64,000 bases of DNA from Planctomycetaceae bacterium (GTDB lineage Bacteria; Planctomycetota; Planctomycetia; Pirellulales; Pirellulaceae): the NCBI GenBank assembly GCA_016794985.1, contig JAEUIQ010000007.1, positions 1 to 64,000 on the forward strand, written 5' to 3'. Positions 37,366-46,272 of the stretch are shown piece by piece. Made by a program: the position numbers and the translations under genes. Position 1 is the stretch's first letter, and each line of letters starts with the position of its first letter. The notes below the pieces were generated by a model, which worked only from the letters and a program-made list of their open reading frames with translations, was not told where the DNA came from and searched no databases.

Positions 37366-37624
37366 TCGGTCGAAATTGCCAAATTCTCCGAACCTTTGGG
37401 GATTTGATCGCTATAATAAGGCCTAAGAACGGTTGCGTTTGAACGAGGTTCCTGCTGGAGGCCAAGGCTGAGGGTTGGGAAGTTTGTTCGCTTAGAACCG
37501 AATTGATTGGTTGTGCAATTGAGGAATTCGTATTCGCATGAATGGCGTCTTGCAACTGGCGGACTGGGATAACGGGTTGATTCGATCCGGAAACCATCGG
37601 GGCATGTTCGAAAAGGACTTCCGA

Positions 37625-39421
37625 GTGAGAACGGTAGTTATATTCGCCTTAATGGCGCTGGCTTGGCTGAACCTAAGCTCGCTTGCGAAGGGCGGCGTTG
37701 TTTCAGCACCGGAATCCTCTGGAGGAGTTGGACTTCGCGTCGGCTTGGGAGGACCGCGGCTCGCGGGGTATCGTACAAACGCGGGTTGGTGCCCATTCTG
37801 CACTGCGTTGAAGCCAACGTTGGCCGAAGAGATCGAAGCCACGGACGCGGTCGTTTTTGCCAAGATCCTTGGCCCTGGCAGTGTTACCGAGGATGGATTC
37901 GATCGCAAGTTGCGATTGCAGGTGACGAAGATACTCAAAGGGAAATCTTTTGTCAGCGAAACGGATGAATTCGAGACAATTGCGCCGCCAAGCCTAGAAG
38001 TAGGACAAGAATGTTTGGTAATGGGGGTCCTGACCGACCGGATGATGTGGAGTACTCCGATGAAGCTCACCGAGCGTTCACGCGAGTATATCTTGGCAGT
38101 TCAGACTTTGCCGCCGGACGGTCCAGAGCGTGTCAAGTTCTTTCTTAACTACTTGGAAGATGCCGAAAGCTTTATGGCTTTCGACGCTTATGACGAATTT
38201 GCTCGCGCTCCCTACGAAGCGGTCAAGGCGGTCAAGGCGGATATGAAGCGTGAAAATCTGCTCAAGTGGGTGCAAGATCCCGAGGTTTCGATCAATCGGA
38301 AGCGATTGTACTTCACTTTGATTGGCGTGTGTGGGCTGCCGGAAGACTTGCCCTTGCTGGAGCGATTGATCACGAGTCCTGAAAAGCGAGACCGCGCGGC
38401 TTTGGACTCTTTGATTGCCTGCTACCTTACTTTGTCGGGTGCTGACGGTGTAAAGCTGATTGAAGACCGATTCTTGCGAGACAAAGAAGCCGAGTACGTG
38501 GACACTTATGCGGCCGTTGCCGCGTTACGGTTCCATGGCACAGAAAGCGATGTCATACCGGTTCCTCGAATTGTCGAGGCAGTGCGATTGTTGCTGGACA
38601 GGCCGGAGGTTGCTGATTTGGTAATTGCCGATTTGGCACGCTGGAAAGATTGGACGGTCACAGATCGATTGGTTGAAATGTTCAAGAATGCGGACGACAA
38701 GACGCAATGGGTTCGGGTCCCAATCGTTCATTATCTTCGCGTTAATCCGGATCCAACAGCCAAGTCGAAAATCGAAGAACTGCGAGGCGTGGATCCGCAA
38801 TCGGTTCGCCGTGCGCTGGCTTTCTTTGAGTTGGAAGCCGCGATGCAAACGGAAACTTCAGAAGAGGATGCCGAATTCGAACGCCAACTTAAGGAACTTG
38901 AGGCCGAAAAATCCAAGGAAGCAGGCGACGGAAAAGGAAATGATGCCAAAGGTGATGATGTAAAAGCACTGCCGAGTAATAACCCTACGACGGGCGGACA
39001 ACCCAAGTCGGAATTCGAATCGAGTGACGAAACCTCGCCACAGGAAGAAATCGAGTTCAACGAGAGCGGTAATCGAACCACCGTTTTCCGACCTGCTGTT
39101 GAAGTTCCGGCTGACACGGACAATGGCGAAATTGCCCTAACCTCGATAGCGGTTGGTGAGTCGACGGTTGAGTCCCCGGCGAACAAACTAGAAATGACTC
39201 AGAGCCCGCCGAACGGAACTCAAACGTTGGCAACGATTCCGACCGCGACCAACGTCCCAACGACTGGTCTGAACGTTTCCCCACCGAATAATCGAGTAGA
39301 AGCGAAGGTTGCAACTTCGGCTTATTTTTGGATTGTAGGGATTCCCGTTGTGGTGAACGGGCTACTATTCGTGCTGGCTTGGTCGATCCTGAATGGGTCC
39401 TTTAGCCAGCTGTTTAGTTGA
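37625..39421 (+). CDS. Secreted HEAT-like protein with C-terminal membrane anchor
   Basis: A 598-residue protein of unknown function. From the GTG at 37625 a signal peptide follows directly (VRTVVIFALMALAWLNLSSLAKG), and AAAAGG at 37611-37616 is an ideal ribosome site. The open frame begins at 37538, but that start would bury the signal in a charged tail. WCPFC near residue 57 is a CxxC pair. The next region (about 70-150) is beta-rich; the middle (about 170-420) looks like alpha-helical repeats (KRLYFTLIGVCGLPEDLPLLERL). A Glu/Lys/Pro-rich stretch (about 420-560) precedes a C-terminal helix (VVVNGLLFVLAWSIL). It is 45 bp before the next gene. Confidence 0.65.
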   Translation: MRTVVIFALMALAWLNLSSLAKGGVVSAPESSGGVGLRVGLGGPRLAGYRTNAGWCPFCTALKPTLAEEIEATDAVVFAKILGPGSVTEDGFDRKLRLQVTKILKGKSFVSETDEFETIAPPSLEVGQECLVMGVLTDRMMWSTPMKLTERSREYILAVQTLPPDGPERVKFFLNYLEDAESFMAFDAYDEFARAPYEAVKAVKADMKRENLLKWVQDPEVSINRKRLYFTLIGVCGLPEDLPLLERLITSPEKRDRAALDSLIACYLTLSGADGVKLIEDRFLRDKEAEYVDTYAAVAALRFHGTESDVIPVPRIVEAVRLLLDRPEVADLVIADLARWKDWTVTDRLVEMFKNADDKTQWVRVPIVHYLRVNPDPTAKSKIEELRGVDPQSVRRALAFFELEAAMQTETSEEDAEFERQLKELEAEKSKEAGDGKGNDAKGDDVKALPSNNPTTGGQPKSEFESSDETSPQEEIEFNESGNRTTVFRPAVEVPADTDNGEIALTSIAVGESTVESPANKLEMTQSPPNGTQTLATIPTATNVPTTGLNVSPPNNRVEAKVATSAYFWIVGIPVVVNGLLFVLAWSILNGSFSQLFS

Positions 39422-39466
39422 TGCTGTAATGATGCCAAATGGCCTCGGGATTTTGGAGTCACAATC

Positions 39467-40183
39467 ATGAACCATTTGCCTGATAAATCAGTGGCTGAAA
39501 ACCAATTCGGCAATGCATTGGCTGCTGGGCAAGGTCACGTAACCGGCGAGGCGGAACTGTACCAATTGCGGAGCAAGTCGGCGACGCTTTCGCTGCTTTT
39601 CGGGATATTCGCCTCGGTTGGCTTTATCTTCATCATTTTTATGGCGCTGGCGCCTCTGGCAATCGTGCTTGGCTGGCACGGCCTGCGAGTGATCCGGCGA
39701 TATCCTGAGGAGTATTCAGGGGCTGGGTTTGCCAAATTGGGTTTAGCACTAGGACTCATTTCATTGGTTGGTGGTTCGACGTTTCACACCGCGGTTTATT
39801 TGACCGAAGTTCGTGAAGGCTACGAACGTATCACCTTCTATGCAGATTTGAAGAATAAAGTGGAAAAACCAACCGATCGTGCCAAGGAACTGGACGGCAA
39901 GAAAGTCTTTCTCAAAGGATACGTGCGGCCCGGATTACGTCGTGATGGGTTGACTGAATTCTTGATGGTTGGTGACTTTGGCGACTGCTGTTTTGGAGGT
40001 AGTCCCAATCTTTCCGAAATCGTGTACATCAAAATGCCGCCTGATCAAACGACACAGTACGACTTCATGTTGCGAAAAATTCACGGTACGTTTCGCCTTA
40101 ATCAGCAGCTGCAAAAAAGCGATCGTATTGCCAATGATGTGGCAGGCTACATCTACCAAATTGATGCCGACTACTACAACTAA
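39467..40183 (+). CDS. Membrane protein with DUF4190-like helices and a DUF3299-like domain
   Basis: A 238-residue protein. Two hydrophobic helices lie at about 45-70 (LFGIFASVGFIFIIFMALAPLAIVLGW) and 85-105, with the WHGLRVIRRYPEEYSGAGFAKLGLALG layout of DUF4190. The C-terminal domain (about 130-235) carries KKVFLKGYVRPGLRRDGL, FLMVGDFGDCCFG and VYIKMPP, which resembles DUF3299, a small secreted domain of unknown function. The CC pair is the most conserved feature. It precedes a second DUF3299-like gene by 12 bp. Confidence 0.75.
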   Translation: MNHLPDKSVAENQFGNALAAGQGHVTGEAELYQLRSKSATLSLLFGIFASVGFIFIIFMALAPLAIVLGWHGLRVIRRYPEEYSGAGFAKLGLALGLISLVGGSTFHTAVYLTEVREGYERITFYADLKNKVEKPTDRAKELDGKKVFLKGYVRPGLRRDGLTEFLMVGDFGDCCFGGSPNLSEIVYIKMPPDQTTQYDFMLRKIHGTFRLNQQLQKSDRIANDVAGYIYQIDADYYN

Positions 40184-40195
40184 GGGGTCGGGAGT

Positions 40196-40948
40196 ATGGT
40201 CGGCTGGAAAACAATGATTCGGTTGCCAAGACCCCGTTTGGTCGGAAACGTCATTGCCTTGCTTTTGTCTGGGTGTAGTTTCGCCGTTGCGGCGGAAATC
40301 AGCCCTGCCGCGAGAAGTTCGGCGGGCGACCTTGGCGTTGGCACTCAAGAAAAGTCTATTCTGCCGGAATCGCCCAAAACTCCAGCAACCTCTGCGGCTC
40401 CAGAGGAACAAACTCGTCCGCTGGAAGCTGCGAAGCCGCAAGAGAAATCCGAGCAGTCCGTTGACGGAAACGATGACGCTCAATTGTTCGTTAATCCGAA
40501 GTACGACGACTCCGCGTTACCAGTCCGACGAGAAGAAGAGTGGACACCGCCGCCTCCGATCGATTGGTCGATTGACGGAGTGCTCGAGTTGAGTTTTGAT
40601 CATTTAAAGTTCAACATCCAAGCCGACCAAGCCTTTGAAGTTCGACAGCTGACTTTGGATTTGCTGAAGTTGCGTGGCCGAAAGATTAAGATTCGTGGTT
40701 ACATTCGCCCGAGCTTCAAGGAAAAAGACATCACGCGTTTCGTTTTTGTGCGTGACAATCAAGAGTGCTGTTTCGGGCCAGGGGCACTGTTGTACGACTG
40801 CATGATCGTCAACATGGCGCCTGGGCATTCGATCGATTTTTCGACTCGACCCATTAGTTTGGAAGGGCGGTTTGAGTTGAAACCATTTCGCGGTCCTGAC
40901 AAACGAGTGTGGGCAATATTTGAATTGAACGACACAGAACTCAAGTAG
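40196..40948 (+). CDS. Secreted DUF3299-like protein
   Basis: A 250-residue protein. A hydrophobic segment (about 15-30, VIALLLSGCSFAVAAE) is a signal peptide; the Cys could be a lipobox variant. A Pro/Glu/Gln-rich linker (about 35-100) leads into a domain (about 140-245) matching the C-terminus of the gene upstream: KIKIRGYIRPSFKEKDITRF, VRDNQECCFGPG and DCMIVNMAPG. The CC pair and the RGY(I/V)RP motif are shared, so the two genes descend from a duplication with different N-termini. The role is unknown; the place in an ABC exporter operon suggests a periplasmic partner. Confidence 0.75.
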   Translation: MVGWKTMIRLPRPRLVGNVIALLLSGCSFAVAAEISPAARSSAGDLGVGTQEKSILPESPKTPATSAAPEEQTRPLEAAKPQEKSEQSVDGNDDAQLFVNPKYDDSALPVRREEEWTPPPPIDWSIDGVLELSFDHLKFNIQADQAFEVRQLTLDLLKLRGRKIKIRGYIRPSFKEKDITRFVFVRDNQECCFGPGALLYDCMIVNMAPGHSIDFSTRPISLEGRFELKPFRGPDKRVWAIFELNDTELK

Positions 40949-40970
40949 CTGGGTTCAGGGAAGCATTACC

Positions 40971-41651
40971 ATGAATCAAAGAGCCTCAGGCGTCGTGGTA
41001 CAAACAGTTTTGTGGATGGGCGTTTTCTTGGGAATGGTTGGGACTACGGCGCGTGAAATCGACGCTCAAGTCCGACAAAACGCACGAACTGATGAATCCG
41101 AACTAATCTTTTCTGATGAATTCGAGAATCAATTGGCAAGCGCATGGACCTGGCTGCGACCAGAGCCGTCACGTTGGTGCGTACGCAATCACGGTCTGGA
41201 AATAAGAGTCTGGCCAGGTTTCGCGGATACGGTCGAAAATGCTCTGCTCTGGGCAGTCACCAAACGGGGAGAGGATTGCTGGATTTTTGAAGTGACGGTG
41301 AACAATTTGAATCACCCCGTTCAGCAATGGGAACAAGCAGGTTTGACGTGGTATACGGACCAGAAGCCCGTCTTTAAGCTGGTCAAGGAATTGGTAGATG
41401 GTCGAATTGTGATCATGCCCGGGAATGTCGAGATAGGAAATGTCCCAGTTCAGTTGCGGCTCGAGGTCGAAGGCCAAGAATTCAAGGCGTTTTATCGCAC
41501 GGATTTTTCCGGTCCGTTTCATTTGGCTGGCCAAGGTTCAACGCCGCAGGGAACCAACGAACAGATTAGCATCCAGTGTTACCATGGCCCGGATTCGGCT
41601 GAACATTGGATCCGATTCACGGATTTCCGTGTTTTGAGGAAGCCTAAATAA
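40971..41651 (+). CDS. Secreted concanavalin-like (DUF1349-type) protein
   Basis: A 226-residue protein with a signal peptide (about 8-35, ending near IDAQ). The body begins LIFSDEFENQLASAWTW, a recurrent opening of lectin-like jelly-roll proteins of the DUF1349 group. LTWYTDQKPVFKLVKELVDG, VQLRLEVEGQEFKAFYRTD and IRFTDFRV are the successive strands. Such proteins often bind sugars or are enolase-like regulators by database name. No catalytic residues are evident. It ends the ABC-DUF3299 plus-strand run (23 bp after the previous gene). Confidence 0.75.
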   Translation: MNQRASGVVVQTVLWMGVFLGMVGTTAREIDAQVRQNARTDESELIFSDEFENQLASAWTWLRPEPSRWCVRNHGLEIRVWPGFADTVENALLWAVTKRGEDCWIFEVTVNNLNHPVQQWEQAGLTWYTDQKPVFKLVKELVDGRIVIMPGNVEIGNVPVQLRLEVEGQEFKAFYRTDFSGPFHLAGQGSTPQGTNEQISIQCYHGPDSAEHWIRFTDFRVLRKPK

Positions 41652-42216
41652 CGCCGGCATAAGGACGCCCGCCAGGAATGTGCGGTCTACGCCAACAACA
41701 ACAATTCAAATTCCTCGGCGTCAATTTGACCAATCCGGGGTCGCGATATAGTTGGCACAGGCGGCGAACGCAAGCGAATGGCGTGTCATCAATGAGATGA
41801 CGAACGATAATCGAAAGTACCACACTTCGGCCGAGTATCTTCAGCTTTGTGGTCAAAATATTGACAGGTTTAAATCGGAGTTTGACGACTCCCGAGCGTC
41901 CAACTCGTTTCGTTGCCCGGCCCGGTTCACCGTTCATATATGGTTTTAGAGGCAGAAAACGGCCTAATTCAAGAGGTTTGTACTCAGACTTGACCGAATT
42001 GCTTCGGCGGATCAGCGACCGGCTCAAGCATGATTATGAACCATTCGGGACGCTTGAGCACTGCCGCAAAAGGATTGGCCCACAAACTGCTTAAGTTGGG
42101 TTCCGTGAGATTGGTCCCATGGCTATGAGAACAGGTGCTCCCATATCCACGGTGATGAATCCCCGACAGTTGTCTGTCGGATAGGTTGGCAATGCTGGTT
42201 AGAAGGGAACCTCGTC
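41652..42216. other. 565-bp spacer, no supportable gene
   Basis: The ABC-DUF3299 run ends here and the next gene starts at 42217. Short frames at 41752 and 41849 are open but lack ribosome sites and domain signals. The only clear structure is the hairpin at 42163-42180. I see no RNA gene. Confidence 0.5.
42163..42180 (+). promoter_or_regulatory. Hairpin ccgacag-ttgt-ctgtcgg in the leader of the next gene
   Basis: A perfect 7-bp stem with a 4-nt loop ends 37 bp before the ATG at 42217. The ribosome site (agaaggga at about 42201) lies outside the stem. It may stabilise the transcript 5' end or form part of an operator. Confidence 0.4.
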
Positions 42217-43005
42217 ATGTTTGTGGAAAGTGAATCTTGGTTACGTCGGATCCTCATTCTGGGAGGAGCGACTTTTTTCGGACTCGTTAGCGCGTCGGTC
42301 GCCTTGGCAGATCATGGCGATTGGCGAACAAACGTCCGAGATCACGCGGATAATGTCAACTACTTGTCGCGTGAAGTTCGCCACGAACTGATCCATGTGG
42401 CGAATCACAGTTGTCTGTTTGGACAAATGATGGCAGAAGTTGGTCGGATGGAAACGAACGCCGCGATCTTGCGCGGCTGGGCTCGCCATCAGGCCCCGTT
42501 GCAGTTGGAAAGTAAGATTCATGAGCTGGCAGCCAATAGTGACCGTTTGCAAGCTTTGATCGAGGAGGCTTGGCAACGTGGGCAGCGTGGTGTTCATCGG
42601 CCATTGCTTTGCACGCAACAGCTCCGAAGATTGATGGCGCAGGTGGACGCGGAGATCTTCGCGGCTTATCAATCGATACCTGGCCCCCGTGTCGTGTACT
42701 CGGCGCCGCACCGTTGCGACCATTGGGGTGGTGGCCATGGTTCTGCCTTCAGACCTTCGTTTCCGGGAGATTCGCGACATCACTCCCATGGTTCGAACTT
42801 TGAGGTCAACTTGGGAAACGGGATCCGAATCAGTAATGGTTCGGGACAATTCGGTTCCGATCGCATCCGATTCGAGGACAATGGGCCAGCCTTTTCTCCG
42901 GGGCCGACGATACGAATTGGCGGAGTCCAAGTCGGGTTTGAGCCAAATCTAGGGCGGCATTCGATGGGCCGTCGTTATCCTGACACACGCGGCTCCCGTC
43001 GGTAG
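42217..43005 (+). CDS. Secreted helical protein, unknown function
   Basis: A 262-residue protein with a signal peptide (about 10-31, ILILGGATFFGLVSASVALA, cleavage before DHGDW). Residues about 35-150 are helical and charged, with many His and Arg (HDLREVRHELIHV-like pattern; VNYLSREVRHELIHVANH). The C-terminal third is Gly/His/Ser/Arg-rich and probably disordered. I recognise no family. AGAAGGGA lies at a suitable spacing before the ATG. It is followed by a very strong terminator, so it is a single-gene unit. Confidence 0.65.
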   Translation: MFVESESWLRRILILGGATFFGLVSASVALADHGDWRTNVRDHADNVNYLSREVRHELIHVANHSCLFGQMMAEVGRMETNAAILRGWARHQAPLQLESKIHELAANSDRLQALIEEAWQRGQRGVHRPLLCTQQLRRLMAQVDAEIFAAYQSIPGPRVVYSAPHRCDHWGGGHGSAFRPSFPGDSRHHSHGSNFEVNLGNGIRISNGSGQFGSDRIRFEDNGPAFSPGPTIRIGGVQVGFEPNLGRHSMGRRYPDTRGSRR

Positions 43006-43460
43006 GGATTCTTCGCCAATCCGAGAGACTGCCCTACGACCTTCGCCTTGGCTGGATACCCCGTTTCGGCACTAAAAGAGGCGGTCGTCGAGCTTGGGCG
43101 AGCGGATCGATTGGAACGTGGAGCGAACTTCTCGAGAGTAACCCGTAACGTTTGAACAGCACCTCAGCCATCGTGGATGGCTGAGGTGTTTTCGTTGTTA
43201 CTGCTGGTATCTGCTCCCAGGTCAATTGTCGAATCGGGGTGCAACCAGATCGCCTCCGCAATCGGCTGGCCAAGACATTATTCGCTAGAAGCAAACTCTG
43301 TCCGATAGCCGTTACAACCGGAACGAGGCGGAAATTTTGCCCGATTGCTGCTTCAGCGGTCAAAAAGTGGTTGGTTTGTGAGAAATCGGCAGGATATACT
43401 AACACCGTTGCGACTAGGAATGTCCCCAAGATAGGCGCGGATGACAAGCGATCGTAAGTT
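43006..43460. other. Spacer with terminator before the kinase gene
   Basis: 455 bp without a supportable gene apart from the terminator at 43160-43193. Both strands have short open frames with no ribosome sites. The promoter of the kinase gene should lie in 43200-43460. Confidence 0.5.
43160..43193 (+). terminator. Perfect 13-bp rho-independent terminator
   Basis: cacctcagccatc pairs perfectly with gatggctgaggtg across a 3-nt loop and is followed by ttttcgttgtt. Confidence 0.92.
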
Positions 43461-44969
43461 ATGAGTCTGGACACCACAGAAGAAATTTCCCGACGAATCT
43501 TCGAGTGCGGGCTGGCTGAAGCTCGCGAGCTTGATGCGGTCATTACCGAACTCGGGGCTCGTTCGTCCAGTTCGGAGGCCTTTCGGCAAGAACTGCTCCG
43601 GCGTGAGATTCTGACAAACTGGCAATTAAAGCGGTTGGACGAAGGTTCCAAGACCGGCTTCTTTTTTGGGGATTGGAAAGTTCTGTATCTTGTTGGTGCC
43701 GGAACATTTGCCCGAGTTTATCGTTCTCAAAATCGGAAGACGGGCGAAGTCCGAGCAGTAAAAGTGTTGCGGCAAAGATACGTCGCGGACAAAGGGACAA
43801 CCGAGAATTTTGTTCGCGAAGGCAAGACCGTGATGCGGCTGCAACACGAGAACATCATTCGGATTCATGAAGTGCAATCGGACAAGGACCGAACCTTCAT
43901 GGTCATGGACTTGATTGAAGGGCAAAATCTGCGTGATTATGTCAAGGCTCACGGTCGCTTGGATTTAGTTCGGGCGTTGACCATTCTCCGCGATTTATCA
44001 TCTGGGTTGGCGTTTGCTTTCAAGCGTGGAATCACGCATCGCGACTTGAAGTTGTCGAATGTGCTTCTCTCTTCAAATGGCAAGGCCTTCTTGGTGGATT
44101 TTGGTTTGGCGGGAGGAGACAAAGACGTCACTGGCGAATCCGAAGACATGGTTAACCCGCGCTCGATCGACTATGCTGGTCTGGAGCGTGTCACAAAGGT
44201 CCGGCGGAACGACAAACGCAGCGACATTTTCTTTCTGGGTTGCATGTTGTATCACATGTTGGCTGGGAAGCCCGCCATGACCGAAACTCGCGACCGCATG
44301 CGACGGCTTAGCGCGCAGCGATTCAAGGAGATTCCTCCGATCACCAGTCTGGTTCCGGATCTTCCAGGTCGAGTTCAAGTTTTGTTGAATAAAATGTTGG
44401 AATTGGACGCCAACAAACGAATGCAGACGCCCAGTGAAGTTCATGACGCGGTGGAGTTCATTCTCAAGGCAATCGAAGCCGGCGAGCAAGACGAATCCGG
44501 GCCCGGGATGGCCGAAGCTGCTGCGCAACGAATAATGGACACGAAAGCCAAGGAAGAAGAAGGCAACGGTCGAACACTGATGCTGATCGAGAGCAAGCAG
44601 AAAATCCAAGACTTGTTCCGTGAAAAGCTCAAGGAAGTTGGCTACAAGTTGCTGATTTTTTCGGATCCGCGGCGAGCCTTAGCCAGATTTGAATACATGG
44701 ACCCTACGGCACCGCCACCTGCGGAAGTTGTTATGTTTAGCTGCGCTGATATGGGAGCGGATGCCCTAAGCGCTTTTAACTTCTTTGCGACAAACGACGA
44801 CACGAAAAAGTTTCCCGCGATCTTATTGGTAACGGAAGACCAACAATCGCTGGCCAAGCAAGCCAAGCTGGCGAATCATCGTCGGGTAATGAGTTTGCCG
44901 GTAAAGATGAAAGAACTCCGGCAAAGTCTTTTGGAACTCATGGAACTTTCGAGTCCTTCAGTATCTTGA
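43461..44969 (+). CDS. Ser/Thr protein kinase with C-terminal pseudo-receiver
   Basis: A 502-residue protein with three parts. The N-terminal ~65 residues are a helical module. The kinase domain (about 70-335) has VGAGTFARVY (Gly loop, 79-88), Lys101 in RAVKVL, the HRDLKLSN catalytic loop (193-200) and the DFG motif at 213-215, so it should be active. The C-terminal part (about 365-500) has the alpha/beta rhythm of a response-regulator receiver: TLMLIESKQKIQDLFREKL, then VVMFSCADMG where the phospho-acceptor Asp would be, then LLVTEDQQS and SLPVKM. The Asp is not evident and the acidic pair near the start is weak, so it is a pseudo-receiver. It probably senses or binds a ligand or partner. 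Confidence 0.85.
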   Translation: MSLDTTEEISRRIFECGLAEARELDAVITELGARSSSSEAFRQELLRREILTNWQLKRLDEGSKTGFFFGDWKVLYLVGAGTFARVYRSQNRKTGEVRAVKVLRQRYVADKGTTENFVREGKTVMRLQHENIIRIHEVQSDKDRTFMVMDLIEGQNLRDYVKAHGRLDLVRALTILRDLSSGLAFAFKRGITHRDLKLSNVLLSSNGKAFLVDFGLAGGDKDVTGESEDMVNPRSIDYAGLERVTKVRRNDKRSDIFFLGCMLYHMLAGKPAMTETRDRMRRLSAQRFKEIPPITSLVPDLPGRVQVLLNKMLELDANKRMQTPSEVHDAVEFILKAIEAGEQDESGPGMAEAAAQRIMDTKAKEEEGNGRTLMLIESKQKIQDLFREKLKEVGYKLLIFSDPRRALARFEYMDPTAPPPAEVVMFSCADMGADALSAFNFFATNDDTKKFPAILLVTEDQQSLAKQAKLANHRRVMSLPVKMKELRQSLLELMELSSPSVS

Positions 44970-44986
44970 GTTGCTGGCGAAGGCAA

Positions 44987-45985
44987 TCAAGCCGCGCGAC
45001 GAATCCTTGGCTCTGGGTACGTCGTATCGAGGACGATCGAGCGACGGTAAGTGTGTCGTGCTGCGAAAGGGACCATGATCGCTTCATCGGCTGGATTCTC
45101 CCCGCGCAAGGCCTGGCGTCGCTGGCGGACTGCAACTTCGTAGGCTTCCGCGGTAACTCGAGTTAGAGTTGCCCCGAGCAGCACAACGTACGTTCCGTAA
45201 TAGGCCCACATCATCAATCCCATGAAAACGCCAACCACGCCGAACGCATGATACTTGTCACTAATGATCAACCATGCCAGAAAGTAACGTCCAATCTCCC
45301 AAGTCAGAGCGGCCAAGCTCCCGCCTTGGAAGGCATGTCGCCACAGCACCCGCTTTCGGGGCAGCACGCGATAGATCAATGAAAACAACACCGCGTTCAA
45401 AGACAACGATGAACCGAGGTGAATGAGTTGCCACCAACGTTGGGAATGATCAAATTCGCCGAGCCACTGGGCAAGCATTTCTATCGCAAAATACGAGAGG
45501 AAATTGACCAGGATCAAGCTGGCGATTGTCAGCAGCAAAAGAAATCCACGGATGCGATGAAGTAGTACATTACAAGCACTTGCGAACAAGCCCTGGGGCG
45601 TTTCGGGGCGTTCCCAAATGATGCCAAAGCAACGCTCGAAATTCACAAACAGCGTCAGAGCGGTCATTAGCAAACAGAATACGCCTACCGGACCGCTCAC
45701 GATCGATGCTGCCTCGACTTGATGCAAGAGCGATTGAACCTGTTCTGCCATCGTCGCGGACGTCTGATCGGACAAGTAACGAATCAATCCCTGCTCGTAA
45801 GTTTGTCCCCAAACCGTGTTTTGGAGAAAGAAACCGAAACTGGCCAACAAGATCAGCATCACCGGAAAGACGCAGAAACAGGCGTAAAATGACACGGACG
45901 CAGCCAACAGGCTGCCGTGAATTCGATTCCAGTGTTGGAGCGTTTCTTGGGCACTCCGACCGATCATGGCCAAAAATCGCACCAC
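44987..45985 (-). CDS. YihY/BrkB family membrane protein
   Basis: A 332-residue polytopic protein of the YihY family (once named RNase BN; the current view is an uncharacterised envelope protein). Six helices are expected, among them LAASVSFYACFCVFPVMLILLASFGFFLQ (about 28-56), YRVLPRKRVLWRHAFQGGSLAAL (about 207-230) and VVGVFMGLMMWAYYGTYVVLLGATLT (about 250-277). The RVLPxxxVxWRxAxxGGxxAAxxWE pattern is diagnostic. The ~45-residue charged tail is cytoplasmic. It is convergent with the kinase gene and divergent from the RNR locus. Confidence 0.9.
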   Translation of the reverse strand: MVRFLAMIGRSAQETLQHWNRIHGSLLAASVSFYACFCVFPVMLILLASFGFFLQNTVWGQTYEQGLIRYLSDQTSATMAEQVQSLLHQVEAASIVSGPVGVFCLLMTALTLFVNFERCFGIIWERPETPQGLFASACNVLLHRIRGFLLLLTIASLILVNFLSYFAIEMLAQWLGEFDHSQRWWQLIHLGSSLSLNAVLFSLIYRVLPRKRVLWRHAFQGGSLAALTWEIGRYFLAWLIISDKYHAFGVVGVFMGLMMWAYYGTYVVLLGATLTRVTAEAYEVAVRQRRQALRGENPADEAIMVPFAARHTYRRSIVLDTTYPEPRIRRAA

Positions 45986-46231
45986 GCTTGATTGACCTCC
46001 AGCTATTCGTCGTTGCCTCGGACTCCACGAACCAGCCGCCGCTCACCCGGTTACCATCCGTTTTCCGGGCGCCGCCAACGGCGATCCCGCCAAATTCGAT
46101 TAGCAGAAATCTCCGAATTTACGAAGGTCAATCGGACGATTTGCTAGCATCCCAACGCTAGCAATAGTCGGTTAACGAATGATGAAATATTTTTGCGGTG
46201 GTTTTGGGACAATGGTGGGCGGCCAAACCTT
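45986..46231. other. Divergent spacer between the BrkB gene and the RNR locus
   Basis: About 245 bp with no supportable gene. The BrkB promoter must lie in its left part. The RNR regulatory elements begin at 46232. Confidence 0.5.
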
Positions 46232-46256
46232 TAAAGTGCTGATTCCCAGCACTTTA
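46232..46256. repeat. 10-bp inverted repeat upstream of the RNR promoter
   Basis: taaagtgctg and cagcacttta face each other across 5 nt, ending 17 bp before the first NrdR-like box. No T tract follows, so this is more likely a protein-binding site or a transcript barrier than a terminator. Confidence 0.45.
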
Positions 46257-46272
46257 GAATCGTCCTGTGATA

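Noticed and set aside
37412..37417. tataat upstream of the 37.6-kb gene as a promoter -10
   Set aside because: No -35 element at a suitable distance; the nearest ttgcca is 30 bp away.
41752..42094. Two short frames in the 41.7-42.2 kb spacer
   Set aside because: They overlap each other in different frames and have no start context.
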